Assembly (NCBI RefSeq): GCF_030053895.1
Contig: NZ_CP125781.1
Coordinates: 2,294,001-2,358,000, forward strand
Reading direction: 5' to 3'
Source of the DNA: Trabulsiella odontotermitis
Lineage (GTDB): Bacteria > Pseudomonadota > Gammaproteobacteria > Enterobacterales > Enterobacteriaceae
DNA length: 64,000 bases
Shown here: positions 25,858 to 35,700 of the stretch, piece by piece
How the letters are laid out: the number at the start of each line of letters is the position of its first letter
How positions within the stretch are numbered: position 1 is the stretch's first letter
Made by a program: the position numbers and the translations under genes
Notes under the pieces: model-generated
Told to the model about the DNA's origin: nothing
The model's database searches: none
Seen by the model: the letters and a program-made list of their open reading frames with translations, nothing else

Positions 25858-26703
25858 ATGAGTCCTTTTTTAATGGCGTATTTATCTCGTCTTGGCTGGC
25901 GTGGCGAGACTGGCGTGACTCTGGAAACATTGCAGGCGCTGCATTTAAAGCACAACTGCACCATTCCTTTTGAAAATATCGATGTTCTGTTACCGCGTGA
26001 AATTCACCTTGATGACGGTGCGCTGGAGGACAAACTGCTCACAGCTCGCCGCGGCGGGTATTGCTTTGAGCAGAACGGGCTGTTTGAACGGGTGTTACGG
26101 GAGCTCGGTTTTAATGTGCAAAGCCTGCTGGGTCGCGTCATTCTCGCGAATCCGCCGCAAATGCCGCCGCGCACGCACCGACTGCTGCTGGTCGATCTCG
26201 CCGGAGAACGCTGGATTGCGGATGTGGGCTTTGGCGGTCAGACGCTCACCGCGCCGATCCGCCTGTTGGCCGACGTTCCGCAGCCAACGCCGCACGGTCT
26301 GTACCGGTTGCTGAATGAAGGCAACGACTGGACGCTGCAGGTAAGCCATCACGAGCACTGGCAGTCGATGTACCAGTTTGATCTCACGAAGCCGTACTTT
26401 ACCGATTACGTGATGGGCAATTTCTGGTCAGCGCACTGGCCGCAGTCACATTTCCGCCACCATCTGTTGATGAGTCGACATCTTCCCGACGGTGGCAAGC
26501 TGACGCTGACCAATTTCAGTTTTACCCACTGGGGAAACAGCCATGTGATTGAAAAGATCGAACTGCCTGATGTTGAGTCACTGTATGCGGTGATCCAGCA
26601 GCGATTTGGCTTAGGGGTTGATAACCGTAAACACGGCTTCAGCGTAGCGGAACTGGCGGCGATCATGGCGGCGTTTGAAACACACCCTGAGGCGGGGAAA
26701 TAG
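25858..26703 (+). CDS. nhoA: Arylamine N-acetyltransferase / N-hydroxyarylamine O-acetyltransferase
   Basis: NhoA (NAT) transfers acetyl from acetyl-CoA to arylamines and N-hydroxyarylamines in the cytoplasm. 281 residues, very like the Salmonella enzyme. The catalytic triad falls at the family positions: Cys69 (RRGGYCFEQNG), His107 (PRTHRLLL) and Asp122 (RWIADVGFGG). It ends FETHPEAGK like the Salmonella protein. AGGAGATCCTG precedes the ATG. Confidence 0.95.
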   Translation: MSPFLMAYLSRLGWRGETGVTLETLQALHLKHNCTIPFENIDVLLPREIHLDDGALEDKLLTARRGGYCFEQNGLFERVLRELGFNVQSLLGRVILANPPQMPPRTHRLLLVDLAGERWIADVGFGGQTLTAPIRLLADVPQPTPHGLYRLLNEGNDWTLQVSHHEHWQSMYQFDLTKPYFTDYVMGNFWSAHWPQSHFRHHLLMSRHLPDGGKLTLTNFSFTHWGNSHVIEKIELPDVESLYAVIQQRFGLGVDNRKHGFSVAELAAIMAAFETHPEAGK

Positions 26704-26708
26704 TTATT

Positions 26709-26739
26709 TGCCCGGTGGCGCTTCGCTTACCGGGCCTAC
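26709..26739. repeat. REP (repetitive extragenic palindromic) element
   Basis: GCCCGGT (26710-26716) and ACCGGGC (26729-26735) enclose GGCGCTTCGCTT and are followed by CTAC. This is the typical enterobacterial REP pattern, placed between the convergent nhoA and smvR. Confidence 0.75.
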
Positions 26740-26745
26740 AATCTT

Positions 26746-27336
26746 CTAACGATGAGAGGGCCTAAAAAGCTCCACCGAAATAGCCTGCTGGAGATGGTGA
26801 ACAAAAGCGGCATCATCCATTCCTTCCAGCCCCAGGGCGTAGATGCCATCCAGTCCGCAGACCAGCGAGATCAAACGCCAGGCAATGCCGGAAGGGGTGT
26901 CACTAAGCGTAAACTCTTTCGCTTCAACACCTTTCTGAATAATCGCGACTGTTTCATCGTGCCACATGGTCATGGTTAACAGATAAGCGGCTTTGATATC
27001 ACTGTCGCTGTCGGCCAGGATCTGCGCTTCGCGCCAGAGCCGCAGGTGCGGGCCGAGTTTTCCTTCTTCGCTGTAGAGCATGACAAACAGTTTTTCGCGC
27101 CAACTGGTGCAGTCGGCAGCCAGCGGGACATCAAGCATTTCGCGAACCACCCGCACAAAGGCCTCTGCCTTTAACTCCCCGGAAGAGGTGAAATGGTGAT
27201 GGACCTGGCCGGAAGCCATACTGGCTTCCTGAGCGATATGCCGCACCGTCATGGCGGTGAACCCACCGGAAAGCGCAACGCGCATCGCCGCCTGCACAAT
27301 CGCTTCCCGACGCGCTTCCCGATTCAGATAGCTCAT
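26746..27336 (-). CDS. smvR: TetR-family repressor, SmvR-like
   Basis: 196 residues from MSYLNREARREAIVQAAMR. The helix-turn-helix is at ~30-52 (MTVRHIAQEASMASGQVHHHF), and the C-terminal domain is of the BetI/TetR type. In related enterobacteria a TetR regulator (SmvR) is divergently adjacent to smvA and represses it. Here an rhs-type gene lies between the two, about 1.4 kb. The assignment rests on the family and the nearby smvA. The start has GGACGGA upstream. Confidence 0.72.
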   Translation of the reverse strand: MSYLNREARREAIVQAAMRVALSGGFTAMTVRHIAQEASMASGQVHHHFTSSGELKAEAFVRVVREMLDVPLAADCTSWREKLFVMLYSEEGKLGPHLRLWREAQILADSDSDIKAAYLLTMTMWHDETVAIIQKGVEAKEFTLSDTPSGIAWRLISLVCGLDGIYALGLEGMDDAAFVHHLQQAISVELFRPSHR

Positions 27337-27409
27337 GATGTTCCGTCCGTAATGATGATATGGCGATGATAGCAAATACCTGGACGAGTGTTCAATTTGC
27401 TTTGATAGC

Positions 27410-28582
27410 TTACAGATGTGTCACGAGTACAGGTTTATAACGAAATTTTAACCAGACGCAAGGGTATTCAAAAAAACTCATTTCCGAGCGTCGTTTAGCG
27501 ATTTTATACGCTCCATTTTCAGGAATACGACCATATTCCCCGGGTTCGAGCTGCCTTTCCGACTCAAACCATGCGGAAGCGGAAACAGTTCCCTTGTAAC
27601 CTTTGACGGTTTTATTTGTCAGACGACTCAACTCAGCGGCAAAAGAGTCAACACCGCCGTCGCCAGAGTGACATACGACTAAGCGGATAGCTTGATACTC
27701 TTCAATATTTACGCCATTGTTTTCCAGCAGACGGACCAGATCCAGAGGATCAATATGAATATCTCTCTGTTTAATTAAACCGCTGCCATATGATTTATCA
27801 AATCTGCCATGCGCATCGATATTGAGTCGTCTGCCATTCTTATAAGTATCTTCAAAGTACTGGATAAAATTATATTCGCCGGTGAGTGAGCCCGTGTTAA
27901 TAGCGACACCGCCACGGGGAGTGATGCGTTGACCTGGTTCAGCGATCGTCCGGGCAATTTTCTGCGATAACCCTTTAATTTTACGTCCCATCTGAGGGGC
28001 AAGTATTTCTGCTACGCCGAAAGTGCCGGCGATGCCGAGGCCCAGCGACATCCAGCCGAGCGCTTTTGCAGCATGAGGGTTGGTTTTTGCTACCGCGCGG
28101 CTGGCCTGACCGGTGACGGCTGAGGCTGCCAGTTCCACCCCGGTTTCTACTGTTCCGGCGGTCGCTAGCGAGGCAGAAGCACCATCGGATATCGCCGCTT
28201 TGATGCCGGCGCGTACACTCAACCCGATAATTTTGCGAATAAGCCAGGTGATGGGCCCGTGGCCGCTGGGGTCAGTCTTGTTGATCGGATCGCTTTCACA
28301 ATAAGCGTAGGGGTTAATACCGCCGATACCGAAGGGGCTTTCACTGTCCGGGCAGGTGAAACGACGCAGTACCGGGCTGTAGGCGCGGTAGCCATTACCG
28401 AGGTGAGTCACGCCGGAAAGCGGATCCTGGCGTTCGCCGTTAAAACCGGGAATCAATGCTGCTGCTCCGGTACGATTTGTGCCGCCGCCGAAGGGGCTCC
28501 ACGCCTGCGTGGTACTGGTGCCGGAGGTGTGTGACAGCATGGGGCTGCCGTGCCAGTCAGCACCGGTGAGTTGAAGTGTCAT
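27410..28582 (-). CDS. Short Rhs-core protein with predicted caspase-clan C-terminal domain (copy 1)
   Basis: 390 residues. Residues ~45-108 are an Rhs-associated core (GFNGERQDPLSGVTHLGNGY, RFTCPDSESPFG, NPYAYCESDPIN, TDPSGHG), but the >1000-residue Rhs cage is absent. A Gly/Ala-rich helical stretch (about 110-195) follows. The C-terminal ~190 residues contain LNIDAHG (His258-Gly259) and IRLVVCHSGDGG (Cys304), the hydrophobic-His-Gly and hydrophobic-Cys pattern of clan CD peptidases (caspase, CHAT, C80). No signal peptide and no adjacent immunity-like gene. It inserts between smvR and smvA. The paralogue beyond smvA has the same two residues at the same numbers. Orphan secreted effector is inferred. 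Confidence 0.65.
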   Translation of the reverse strand: MTLQLTGADWHGSPMLSHTSGTSTTQAWSPFGGGTNRTGAAALIPGFNGERQDPLSGVTHLGNGYRAYSPVLRRFTCPDSESPFGIGGINPYAYCESDPINKTDPSGHGPITWLIRKIIGLSVRAGIKAAISDGASASLATAGTVETGVELAASAVTGQASRAVAKTNPHAAKALGWMSLGLGIAGTFGVAEILAPQMGRKIKGLSQKIARTIAEPGQRITPRGGVAINTGSLTGEYNFIQYFEDTYKNGRRLNIDAHGRFDKSYGSGLIKQRDIHIDPLDLVRLLENNGVNIEEYQAIRLVVCHSGDGGVDSFAAELSRLTNKTVKGYKGTVSASAWFESERQLEPGEYGRIPENGAYKIAKRRSEMSFFEYPCVWLKFRYKPVLVTHL

Positions 28583-28784
28583 TGTATAGTCCTGAAGTAT
28601 GAGAAAAACCCCAGCCTAACGCGTAACTACCTGCTGTCTCGGGCAAAAAAAAGACATTACCTGGCAAAATAAACGTTTTCACTTATGCAAAACAAAATCA
28701 ATAAGAATTGGACAAGCGTTCAAAATTTCTGGAAAATCGCCATGTTGGACATGCGTCCAGAATTTATCAGGAAAGGAAAGTAGT

Positions 28785-30275
28785 ATGTTTCGCCAATGGT
28801 TAACGTTGGTTGCGATTGTGCTGGTGTATATCCCGGTCGCGATTGACGCCACGGTTTTGCACGTAGCCGCCCCGACACTCAGCGTGTCGCTGGGGGCCAG
28901 CGGCAATGAATTACTCTGGATCATTGATATCTATTCGCTGGTGATGGCCGGGATGGTGCTGCCGATGGGCGCACTGGGCGACAAAATCGGGTTTAAGCGT
29001 CTGCTGCTGACCGGCAGCGGGCTGTTTGGCCTGGCGTCGCTGGGTGCGGCAATGGCTGACAACGCCCTGTGGCTGATTGCTGCGCGGGCATTGCTGGCTA
29101 TCGGGGCGGCAATGATTGTCCCCGCAACGCTCGCGGGGATCCGCAATACCTTCGCCGAAGCGCGGCATCGCAATATGGCGCTTGGCCTGTGGGCGGCGGT
29201 TGGCTCTGGTGGTGCGGCGTTTGGTCCGCTGGTGGGCGGGATGCTGCTCGGGCACTTCCACTGGGGATCAGTGTTCCTGATCAACGTACCTGTCGTGCTG
29301 GTAGTGATGGCACTGAGCTGGCGCGTGGTGCCAGCTCAGCAGGGGCGTCACGAACAGCCCATGCACATCGGCCAGGCATTGATGCTGATCGTGGCTATTC
29401 TGATGCTGGTTTACAGCGCAAAAACGGCGCTGAAAGGGCAGCAGGCGGTGTGGCTGACTGGGCTTACCCTGATGATGGGCGCAGTGTTACTGGTCAAATT
29501 TATCCGCATTCAACTGGCGGCCCGCACGCCCATGATCGATATGCGCCTGTTTCTGCATCCCATCATTCTGAGCGGGGTGATGATGGCGATGACGTCGATG
29601 ATCACCCTCGTGGGGTTTGAGCTATTGATGGCGCAGGAGCTACAGTTTGTGCACGGGAAAACACCATTTGAGGCAGGAATGTTTATGCTGCCGGTGATGC
29701 TCGCCAGCGGTTTCAGCGGCCCGATTGCCGGGATGCTGGTTTCCCGTTTTGGTCTGCGGCAGGTGGCGACGGCAGGAATGGCGATGAGCGCTCTGAGCTT
29801 TCTCGGCCTGTCGATGCTCGACTTCAGCACGCAACAGTTGCAGGCATGGGTGTTGATGACGCTGCTGGGCTTCAGTGCTGCCAGTGCGTTGCTGGCCTCG
29901 ACGGCGGCGATTATGGCGGCAGCACCGAAAGAGAAAGCCGCCGCGGCCGGGGCGATTGAAACCATGGCCTACGAACTGGGTGCTGGTCTCGGGATCGCGC
30001 TGTTTGGTCTGATCCTGACGCGCAGTTATCACGAGTCCATCGTGCTGCCGAGTGGCCTGGATGGCGCAGCGGCGACACAGGCGGCATCGTCGATTGGCGA
30101 AGCCATGCAGGTGGCGCTAAGTCTGCCTTCGTCTGTTGCGGATACGCTGGTGAGCGCGGCTAAAACGGCGTTTATCACCTCGCACAGCGTGGCGTTGTTT
30201 AGCGCCGGTGCGATGCTGATGGTGCTGGCGGTAGGGATCTGGTTTGGTCTGGCAAAAACTTCACGTACGGCATAA
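28785..30275 (+). CDS. smvA: MFS efflux pump SmvA
   Basis: 496 residues, 14-helix DHA2-type proton-driven exporter, closely matching Salmonella SmvA (MFRQWLTLVAIVLVYIPVAIDATVLHVAAP, LWIIDIYSLVMAGMVLPMGALGDKIGFKRLL). Known substrates in Salmonella and Klebsiella are methyl viologen, acriflavine and cationic biocides such as quaternary ammonium compounds and chlorhexidine. AAAGGAAAG precedes the ATG. Its likely repressor smvR lies beyond the first mini-Rhs gene. yddG, also tied to methyl-viologen efflux in Salmonella, is close by. Confidence 0.93.
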   Translation: MFRQWLTLVAIVLVYIPVAIDATVLHVAAPTLSVSLGASGNELLWIIDIYSLVMAGMVLPMGALGDKIGFKRLLLTGSGLFGLASLGAAMADNALWLIAARALLAIGAAMIVPATLAGIRNTFAEARHRNMALGLWAAVGSGGAAFGPLVGGMLLGHFHWGSVFLINVPVVLVVMALSWRVVPAQQGRHEQPMHIGQALMLIVAILMLVYSAKTALKGQQAVWLTGLTLMMGAVLLVKFIRIQLAARTPMIDMRLFLHPIILSGVMMAMTSMITLVGFELLMAQELQFVHGKTPFEAGMFMLPVMLASGFSGPIAGMLVSRFGLRQVATAGMAMSALSFLGLSMLDFSTQQLQAWVLMTLLGFSAASALLASTAAIMAAAPKEKAAAAGAIETMAYELGAGLGIALFGLILTRSYHESIVLPSGLDGAAATQAASSIGEAMQVALSLPSSVADTLVSAAKTAFITSHSVALFSAGAMLMVLAVGIWFGLAKTSRTA

Positions 30276-30282
30276 GAAGAAA

Positions 30283-30302
30283 GGGCTGCGAGAGCGCAGC
30301 CC
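30283..30302 (-). terminator. Intrinsic terminator shared by smvA and the second mini-Rhs gene
   Basis: GGGCTGCG (30283-30290), loop AGAG, CGCAGCCC (30295-30302). Read on the minus strand the stem is followed by TTTCTT, so it best terminates the gene ending at 30313. It may also serve smvA. Confidence 0.7.
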
Positions 30303-30312
30303 GGATATCTGA

Positions 30313-31509
30313 TTAATTCGAGAAGGTGACAGGGCGGTAACCGGGGATATCCCAGTCCTGGCTGAAACAATTACAAATTCGTCTCCATTTGTGCACGCTG
30401 AACTGCGCTGAGGGCGTTGTTTCATAATAGTGGCTCAGCCCTTCTGGACCGTACCTGTCGGCTAAAAAATTCATCTGTTCGGTCAGATCCCGTGGTCCGA
30501 TGGAGCCATTAAGGACGCCTTCGAATCCTTTGACCGGACGGTGGATGAGCTCACTGAATTGCGCGGCAAACGAGCGTTCCCCGCCGTTGGCGGAGTAACA
30601 GGAGAGCAGTCTGACGTTGTCATAGCTCTGAATATTAATCCCCTTTCTCTGCAGTATCAGCCGGAGCTGGCGGGGTGTTAATCGATGCTTATCCACCGCC
30701 AGTAACGATGTGCCGGTGTTTTCCTGAAGAACGCCATGAGAAAGAATATTCAATCGTGGAGAGCCTTTATACACGTCCTCATAGGTCATCAGACCAAGAT
30801 GATTACCGTGATGTATCCGCGTGTTCCGCATCGGGCCACCCAACGACAACGTTCTTCTGTCATTGCCGGGTAATACGCGTTTCATTTTTCCTGATATGCC
30901 TTCCAGTTTCTGCCCGATCCGCGGCGCTAATTTTTCCGCGATGCCAAACGTGACCGCAATACCGAGTCCCATTGATGCCCAGCCGAGCTTACGGGCCATC
31001 GCCGGGTCTTTCTCCGCCATCTCTTTTGCGGCAACTCCCGTCGCGACAGAAGCTGCAGCTTCCACGCCAGTCTCCACTGTGCTGAGGGTCGCGAGCGTGG
31101 TCGACATGCTGTCACTCATGGCGGCTTTTATCCCGATGCGGATGCTGATACCGAAGATTTTGCGCAGCAACCATGTTATTGGTCCGTGACCGCTGGGATC
31201 CGTCATGTTGATCGGATCGCTTTCGCAGTACGCGTAGGGATTAATACCGCCGACGCCGAACGGACTTTCGCTGTCCGGGCAGGTAAAGCGACACAATACC
31301 GGGCTGTAAGCGCGATAGCCATTGCCAAGGTGCGTCACGCCAGAGAAAGGATCCTGACGTTCGCCGTTAAAGCCGGGCAGTGACGTCGCAGCGTCCGTGC
31401 GGGGAAGTGACGCGCCGAAGGGGCTCCATGCGACAGCGGTGTTAGCGTTGGCGGTACGGGTCAGAAACGGGCTGCCGTGCCAGTCGTTGCCAGAAAATGA
31501 TAGTGCCAT
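30313..31509 (-). CDS. Short Rhs-core protein with predicted caspase-clan C-terminal domain (copy 2)
   Basis: 398 residues, paralogue of the gene at 27410-28582 and on the same strand on the other side of smvA. The first ~200 residues align without gaps (DWHGSPFLTRTA, GFNGERQDPFSGVTHLGNGY, SDPINMTDPSGHGPITWLLR). The C-terminal domain has diverged but keeps LNILSHG (His258-Gly259) and VRLLSCYSANGG (Cys304) and then SFAAQFSELIHRPVKGFEG. Conservation of the candidate dyad in otherwise diverged C-termini argues for function. No immunity candidate is adjacent (yddG follows on the same strand). The terminal segment after ~345 is unrelated to copy 1. Confidence 0.65.
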   Translation of the reverse strand: MALSFSGNDWHGSPFLTRTANANTAVAWSPFGASLPRTDAATSLPGFNGERQDPFSGVTHLGNGYRAYSPVLCRFTCPDSESPFGVGGINPYAYCESDPINMTDPSGHGPITWLLRKIFGISIRIGIKAAMSDSMSTTLATLSTVETGVEAAASVATGVAAKEMAEKDPAMARKLGWASMGLGIAVTFGIAEKLAPRIGQKLEGISGKMKRVLPGNDRRTLSLGGPMRNTRIHHGNHLGLMTYEDVYKGSPRLNILSHGVLQENTGTSLLAVDKHRLTPRQLRLILQRKGINIQSYDNVRLLSCYSANGGERSFAAQFSELIHRPVKGFEGVLNGSIGPRDLTEQMNFLADRYGPEGLSHYYETTPSAQFSVHKWRRICNCFSQDWDIPGYRPVTFSN

Positions 31510-31602
31510 GATGATTTTCCTTTTTGGTAGAAAAACCAGAAACGTAGCAACGTATCACCGGAGCCCCGGCACAAATAAAAGTAAAAGTGCGGCAAAAATA
31601 AG

Positions 31603-32481
31603 TCACTTCCGCGTCGCGTACCAGCAGAGCAGGGAGCCGAGACACACCATACCGGCACCCTGCCAGAAGGACCAGGACAGCGGCGCGCTGAGTAAAAATG
31701 AGGCCAGTGCCGAAGAAAGTACCGGGGTGAAATAGGAGCCGACGGCCAGCAGGCTCACATTGCCGTGGAGAATGCCGATATTCCACGCCGCATAGGCAAA
31801 TCCTAACGACAAGGCGCACATCAGCAGTTTTATTGTGACCGGCCAGCTAAAATGCATCGGCGGTTGATCGGTCAGAAAATAGTGAACCCAGAGGCTGAGG
31901 CCGGTCAGTAAAACGAAAAAAGTAATGCCGTTTTTTCCCTTCGCATAGCGGGCGGTGACCGTACAGTAAGCCGCCCAGATAAATGCGCCGACAAAGGCGA
32001 GAATATAACTCAGCGGGCTGGAAATAATATTGTTGATAATGTCATCGATATTAAGCCCCTGATCGCCGCCAAGCACCCAACTGACGCCAAGCAGCGCCAG
32101 AATCAACCCCGGAATAATCCACAGCGTCGATTTTTGGCCGTTGAAGAGAATAGCGAACAGGATCGTCAGACTGGGCCAGAGATAATTCACCATGCCGACT
32201 TCAATCGCCTGCTGGCGAGTGGCGGCATACCCCAGTGACAGGGCGAGGCAGATTTCATAACTGACGAACAGAAAGCAACCTGCCAGCAGATAACGCACAG
32301 AAAACTGCCGGATATTCGGGATGCCAACGGTGAAAACCAGTAACAGCCCACTCAGCGAGTAGACCATCGCCGCCCCCGCGACAGGGCCAAGCCCTTCACT
32401 GACGCCCCGAATTAAGCCCACCATGGTGCTCCAGAGAATAATGGCAATCAGGCCAATGAAAGTTGCGCGTTGTGTCGTCAT
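31603..32481 (-). CDS. yddG: Aromatic amino acid exporter YddG
   Basis: 292-residue inner-membrane DMT-superfamily exporter with 10 transmembrane helices, closely matching E. coli YddG (IGLIAIILWSTMVGLIRGVSEG, CLALSLGYAATRQQAIEVGMVNYLWPSLTILFAIL, SYFTPVLSSALASFLL). It exports phenylalanine, tyrosine and tryptophan, and in Salmonella it contributes to methyl-viologen efflux. It is divergent from fdnG as in E. coli. Confidence 0.95.
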   Translation of the reverse strand: MTTQRATFIGLIAIILWSTMVGLIRGVSEGLGPVAGAAMVYSLSGLLLVFTVGIPNIRQFSVRYLLAGCFLFVSYEICLALSLGYAATRQQAIEVGMVNYLWPSLTILFAILFNGQKSTLWIIPGLILALLGVSWVLGGDQGLNIDDIINNIISSPLSYILAFVGAFIWAAYCTVTARYAKGKNGITFFVLLTGLSLWVHYFLTDQPPMHFSWPVTIKLLMCALSLGFAYAAWNIGILHGNVSLLAVGSYFTPVLSSALASFLLSAPLSWSFWQGAGMVCLGSLLCWYATRK

Positions 32482-32567
32482 TTCTTTTTTTCTTCATTCA
32501 GCGTAAATCGTAACATCAGAATATATAACACCTTTTTGCCATTTTCTGGATTAAAATTTCCGAAAAC

Positions 32568-32583
32568 TACTCCCTTGGGAGTA
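32568..32583. promoter_or_regulatory. NarL/NarP 7-2-7 site upstream of fdnG
   Basis: TACTCCC-TT-GGGAGTA is a perfect inverted repeat with the 7-2-7 spacing of NarL/NarP heptamers (TACYYMT), with one deviation at the last heptamer base. It lies about 125 bases before fdnG, whose E. coli counterpart is activated by nitrate through NarL. Confidence 0.7.
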
Positions 32584-32630
32584 ACGAGAATCGACAAAGT
32601 AAACTATTTAGTGGGCGTAAAGAATCGTTA

Positions 32631-32644
32631 TTGATTTGCCGCAA
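32631..32644. promoter_or_regulatory. Candidate FNR site of the fdnG promoter
   Basis: TTGATTTGCCGCAA matches the FNR consensus TTGATnnnnATCAA in the first half-site and three of five bases in the second. It lies 65-78 bases before the fdnG ATG, where a class II FNR promoter would fit. E. coli fdnG requires FNR. Confidence 0.55.
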
Positions 32645-32708
32645 AAAAAAGCACACCTGCGCTGTTACTTTTCCCCGGGAAGTCACCCCATCAATAATGA
32701 GGAAAACA

Positions 32709-35700
32709 ATGGACGTCAACCGCAGACAGTTTTTTAAAATCTGCGCGGGCGGTATGGCCGGGACGACGGTAGCTGCGCTGGGTTTTGCACCCAAAATGGC
32801 GCTGGCACAGGCGCGAAATTATAAATTAATGCGCGCTAAAGAAGTTCGTAATACCTGCACATACTGCTCCGTAGGTTGTGGGCTTTTGATGTATAGCCTT
32901 GGCGACGGGGCGAAAAACACCCGGGAATCGATTTACCACATTGAAGGCGATTCCGATCATCCCGTCAGCCGGGGCGCGTTATGCCCGAAAGGGGCCGGGC
33001 TGCTGGACTATGTTCACAGCGAAAACCGCCTGCGCTACCCGGAGTATCGCGCGCCGGGTTCTGACAAATGGCAGCGCATCTCGTGGGATGATGCTTTCAA
33101 CCGTATCGCTAAGCTGATGAAAACGGACCGCGACGCCAACTTTATCGAGCAGAACGCGGCCGGCGTGACGGTGAACCGCTGGCTTTCCACCGGTATGTTG
33201 TGCGCCTCGGCAGCGAGTAATGAGACCGGCATGCTGACGCAAAAATTTGTGCGTTCGCTTGGCATGCTGGCGGTAGATAACCAGGCACGCGTCTGACACG
33301 GACCAACGGTAGCAAGTCTTGCTCCAACATTTGGTCGCGGTGCGATGACCAACCACTGGGTGGATATCAAAAACGCCAATGTGGTGATGGTGATGGGTGG
33401 TAACGCCGCTGAAGCGCATCCGGTGGGTTTCCGCTGGGCGATGGAAGCGAAAAACAACAACGATGCCACGCTGATTGTTGTTGATCCGCGCTTTACCCGT
33501 ACAGCGTCAGTCGCCGATATCTATGCGCCGATCCGTTCCGGTACCGACATTACGTTCCTGTCGGGCGTTCTGCTGTACCTGATCGAAAACAACAAAATTA
33601 ACGCGGAATACGTTAAACACTACACCAACGCCGCGCTGCTGGTGCGGGATGATTTTACGTTTGATGACGGGCTGTTCAGCGGCTATGACGCCGAAAAACG
33701 CCAGTACGATAAGTCTTCCTGGAGCTATCAGTTCGACGAAAACGGCATGGCGAAACGTGATGACTCGCTGACCCATCCGCGCTGTGTATGGCAGTTGCTG
33801 AAAAAACACGTTTCCCGCTATACGCCGGAGGTGGTGGAGAACATCTGCGGCACGCCGAAAGCCGATTTCCTGCGGGTGTGTGATGTACTGGCCTCAACCA
33901 GCGCGGCAGATCGCACCACCACGTTCCTGTATGCACTGGGCTGGACGCAGCATACCGTCGGCGCGCAGAACATCCGTACTATGGCGATGATCCAGCTGCT
34001 GCTTGGCAATATGGGCATGGCGGGCGGTGGCGTTAATGCGCTGCGCGGTCATTCCAACATTCAGGGCTTAACGGATCTGGGGTTGTTGTCTACCAGTCTG
34101 CCGGGCTATCTGACACTGCCGTCCGAGAAGCACACGGATCTGAAAAGCTATCTGGCGGCCAATACACCGAAAGCGATGCTTGCGGACCAGGTGAACTACT
34201 GGAGTAACTATCCCAAATTCTTCGTCAGCCTTATGAAAGCGTTCTACGGCGATGCGGCGCAGCCGGAGAATCACTGGGGTTACGACTGGTTGCCAAAATG
34301 GGATCAGGCCTGGGATGTCATCAAGTATTTCAACAAGATGGACAAGGGCGAAGTTAATGGTTATCTCTGCCAGGGCTTTAACCCGGTCGCCTCATTCCCG
34401 GACAAAAACCGCGTCGTCAGCAGCCTGAGCAAGCTGAAATACATGGTAGTTATCGATCCGCTGGTGACGGAAACCTCCAACTTCTGGCAGAACCACGGCG
34501 AAATGAATGACGTCGATACCGCGTCCATTCAGACTGAGGTGTTCCGTCTGCCGTCGACCTGCTTTGCGGAGGAAGATGGATCCATCGCCAACTCGGGCCG
34601 CTGGCTGCAGTGGCACTGGAAAGGAGGCGAAGCGCCAGGGGAAGCGCGTACCGACGGCGAAATTCTGGCCGGGATCTTCCATCGGCTGCGGGATATGTAC
34701 CGCAGCGAAGGCGGAAAAGGGGCGGAGCCGCTGCTCAACATGCGCTGGGCGTACAAACAGCCGGATCACCCGGAATCGGACGAAGTGGCGAAAGAGAACA
34801 ACGGCTATGCGCTGGCGGATCTCTATGATGCGAACGGCGTGCTGGTGGCGAAAAAAGGCCAGTTGCTGAGCAGTTTTGCGCTACTGCGCGATGATGGCAC
34901 GACTTCATCGTCATGCTGGATCTACACCGGCAGCTGGACCGAGAAGGGCAACCAGATGGCGAACCGCGACAACGCCGATCCATCCGGTCTTGGCAATACG
35001 CTGGGCTGGGCGTGGGCGTGGCCACTGAACCGTCGCGTGCTGTATAACCGCGCGTCGGCCGATCCGCAGGGTAAACCATGGGATCCGAAACGGATGTTGA
35101 TCCAGTGGGATGGCGCGAAATGGAGCGGGAACGACATTCCTGATTTCAGCACTGCCGCACCGGGCAGCGCGACCGGGCCGTTCATCATGCAGCCGGAAGG
35201 TCTGGGGCGCTTGTTTGCTCTCGACAAACTGGCGGAAGGGCCGTTCCCGGAGCACTACGAACCGATGGAAACGCCGCTCGGCACCAATCCGCTGCACCCG
35301 AAGGTGATCTCCAGCCCGGTTGTGCGCCTGTATGAAGAAGATGCGCAGCGTATGGGTCAGAAAGACCAGTTCCCGTACGTCGGCACTACCTATCGTCTGA
35401 CCGAGCATTTCCATACCTGGACCAAACATGCGCGTCTGAATGCAATTGCCCAGCCGCAGCAGTTTGTCGAAATCAGCGAAACGCTGGCGACGTCAAAAGG
35501 TATCGCTAACGGCGACAGGGTTAAAGTCAGCAGCAAACGCGGTTTTATTCGTGCGGTGGCCGTAGTCACGCGCCGTCTGCAGGCGCTGAACGTTCATGGT
35601 CAGCAGGTAGAAACCATTGGGATCCCGCTGCACTGGGGCTTTGAAGGGGTCACGCAGAAAGGTTATCTCGCCAACACCCTGACGCCGAATGTGGGCGATT

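Noticed and set aside
20590..32500. Prophage, integron or insertion sequence carrying the effector and rhs genes
   Set aside because: No integrase, transposase, terminal inverted repeats or attachment-site duplication was found by reading both strands.
33294..33344. Reading fdnG as a nonsense-mutated pseudogene or as two genes
   Set aside because: The stop is UGA at the exact Sec codon of the family, there is no frameshift, and a SECIS hairpin follows.
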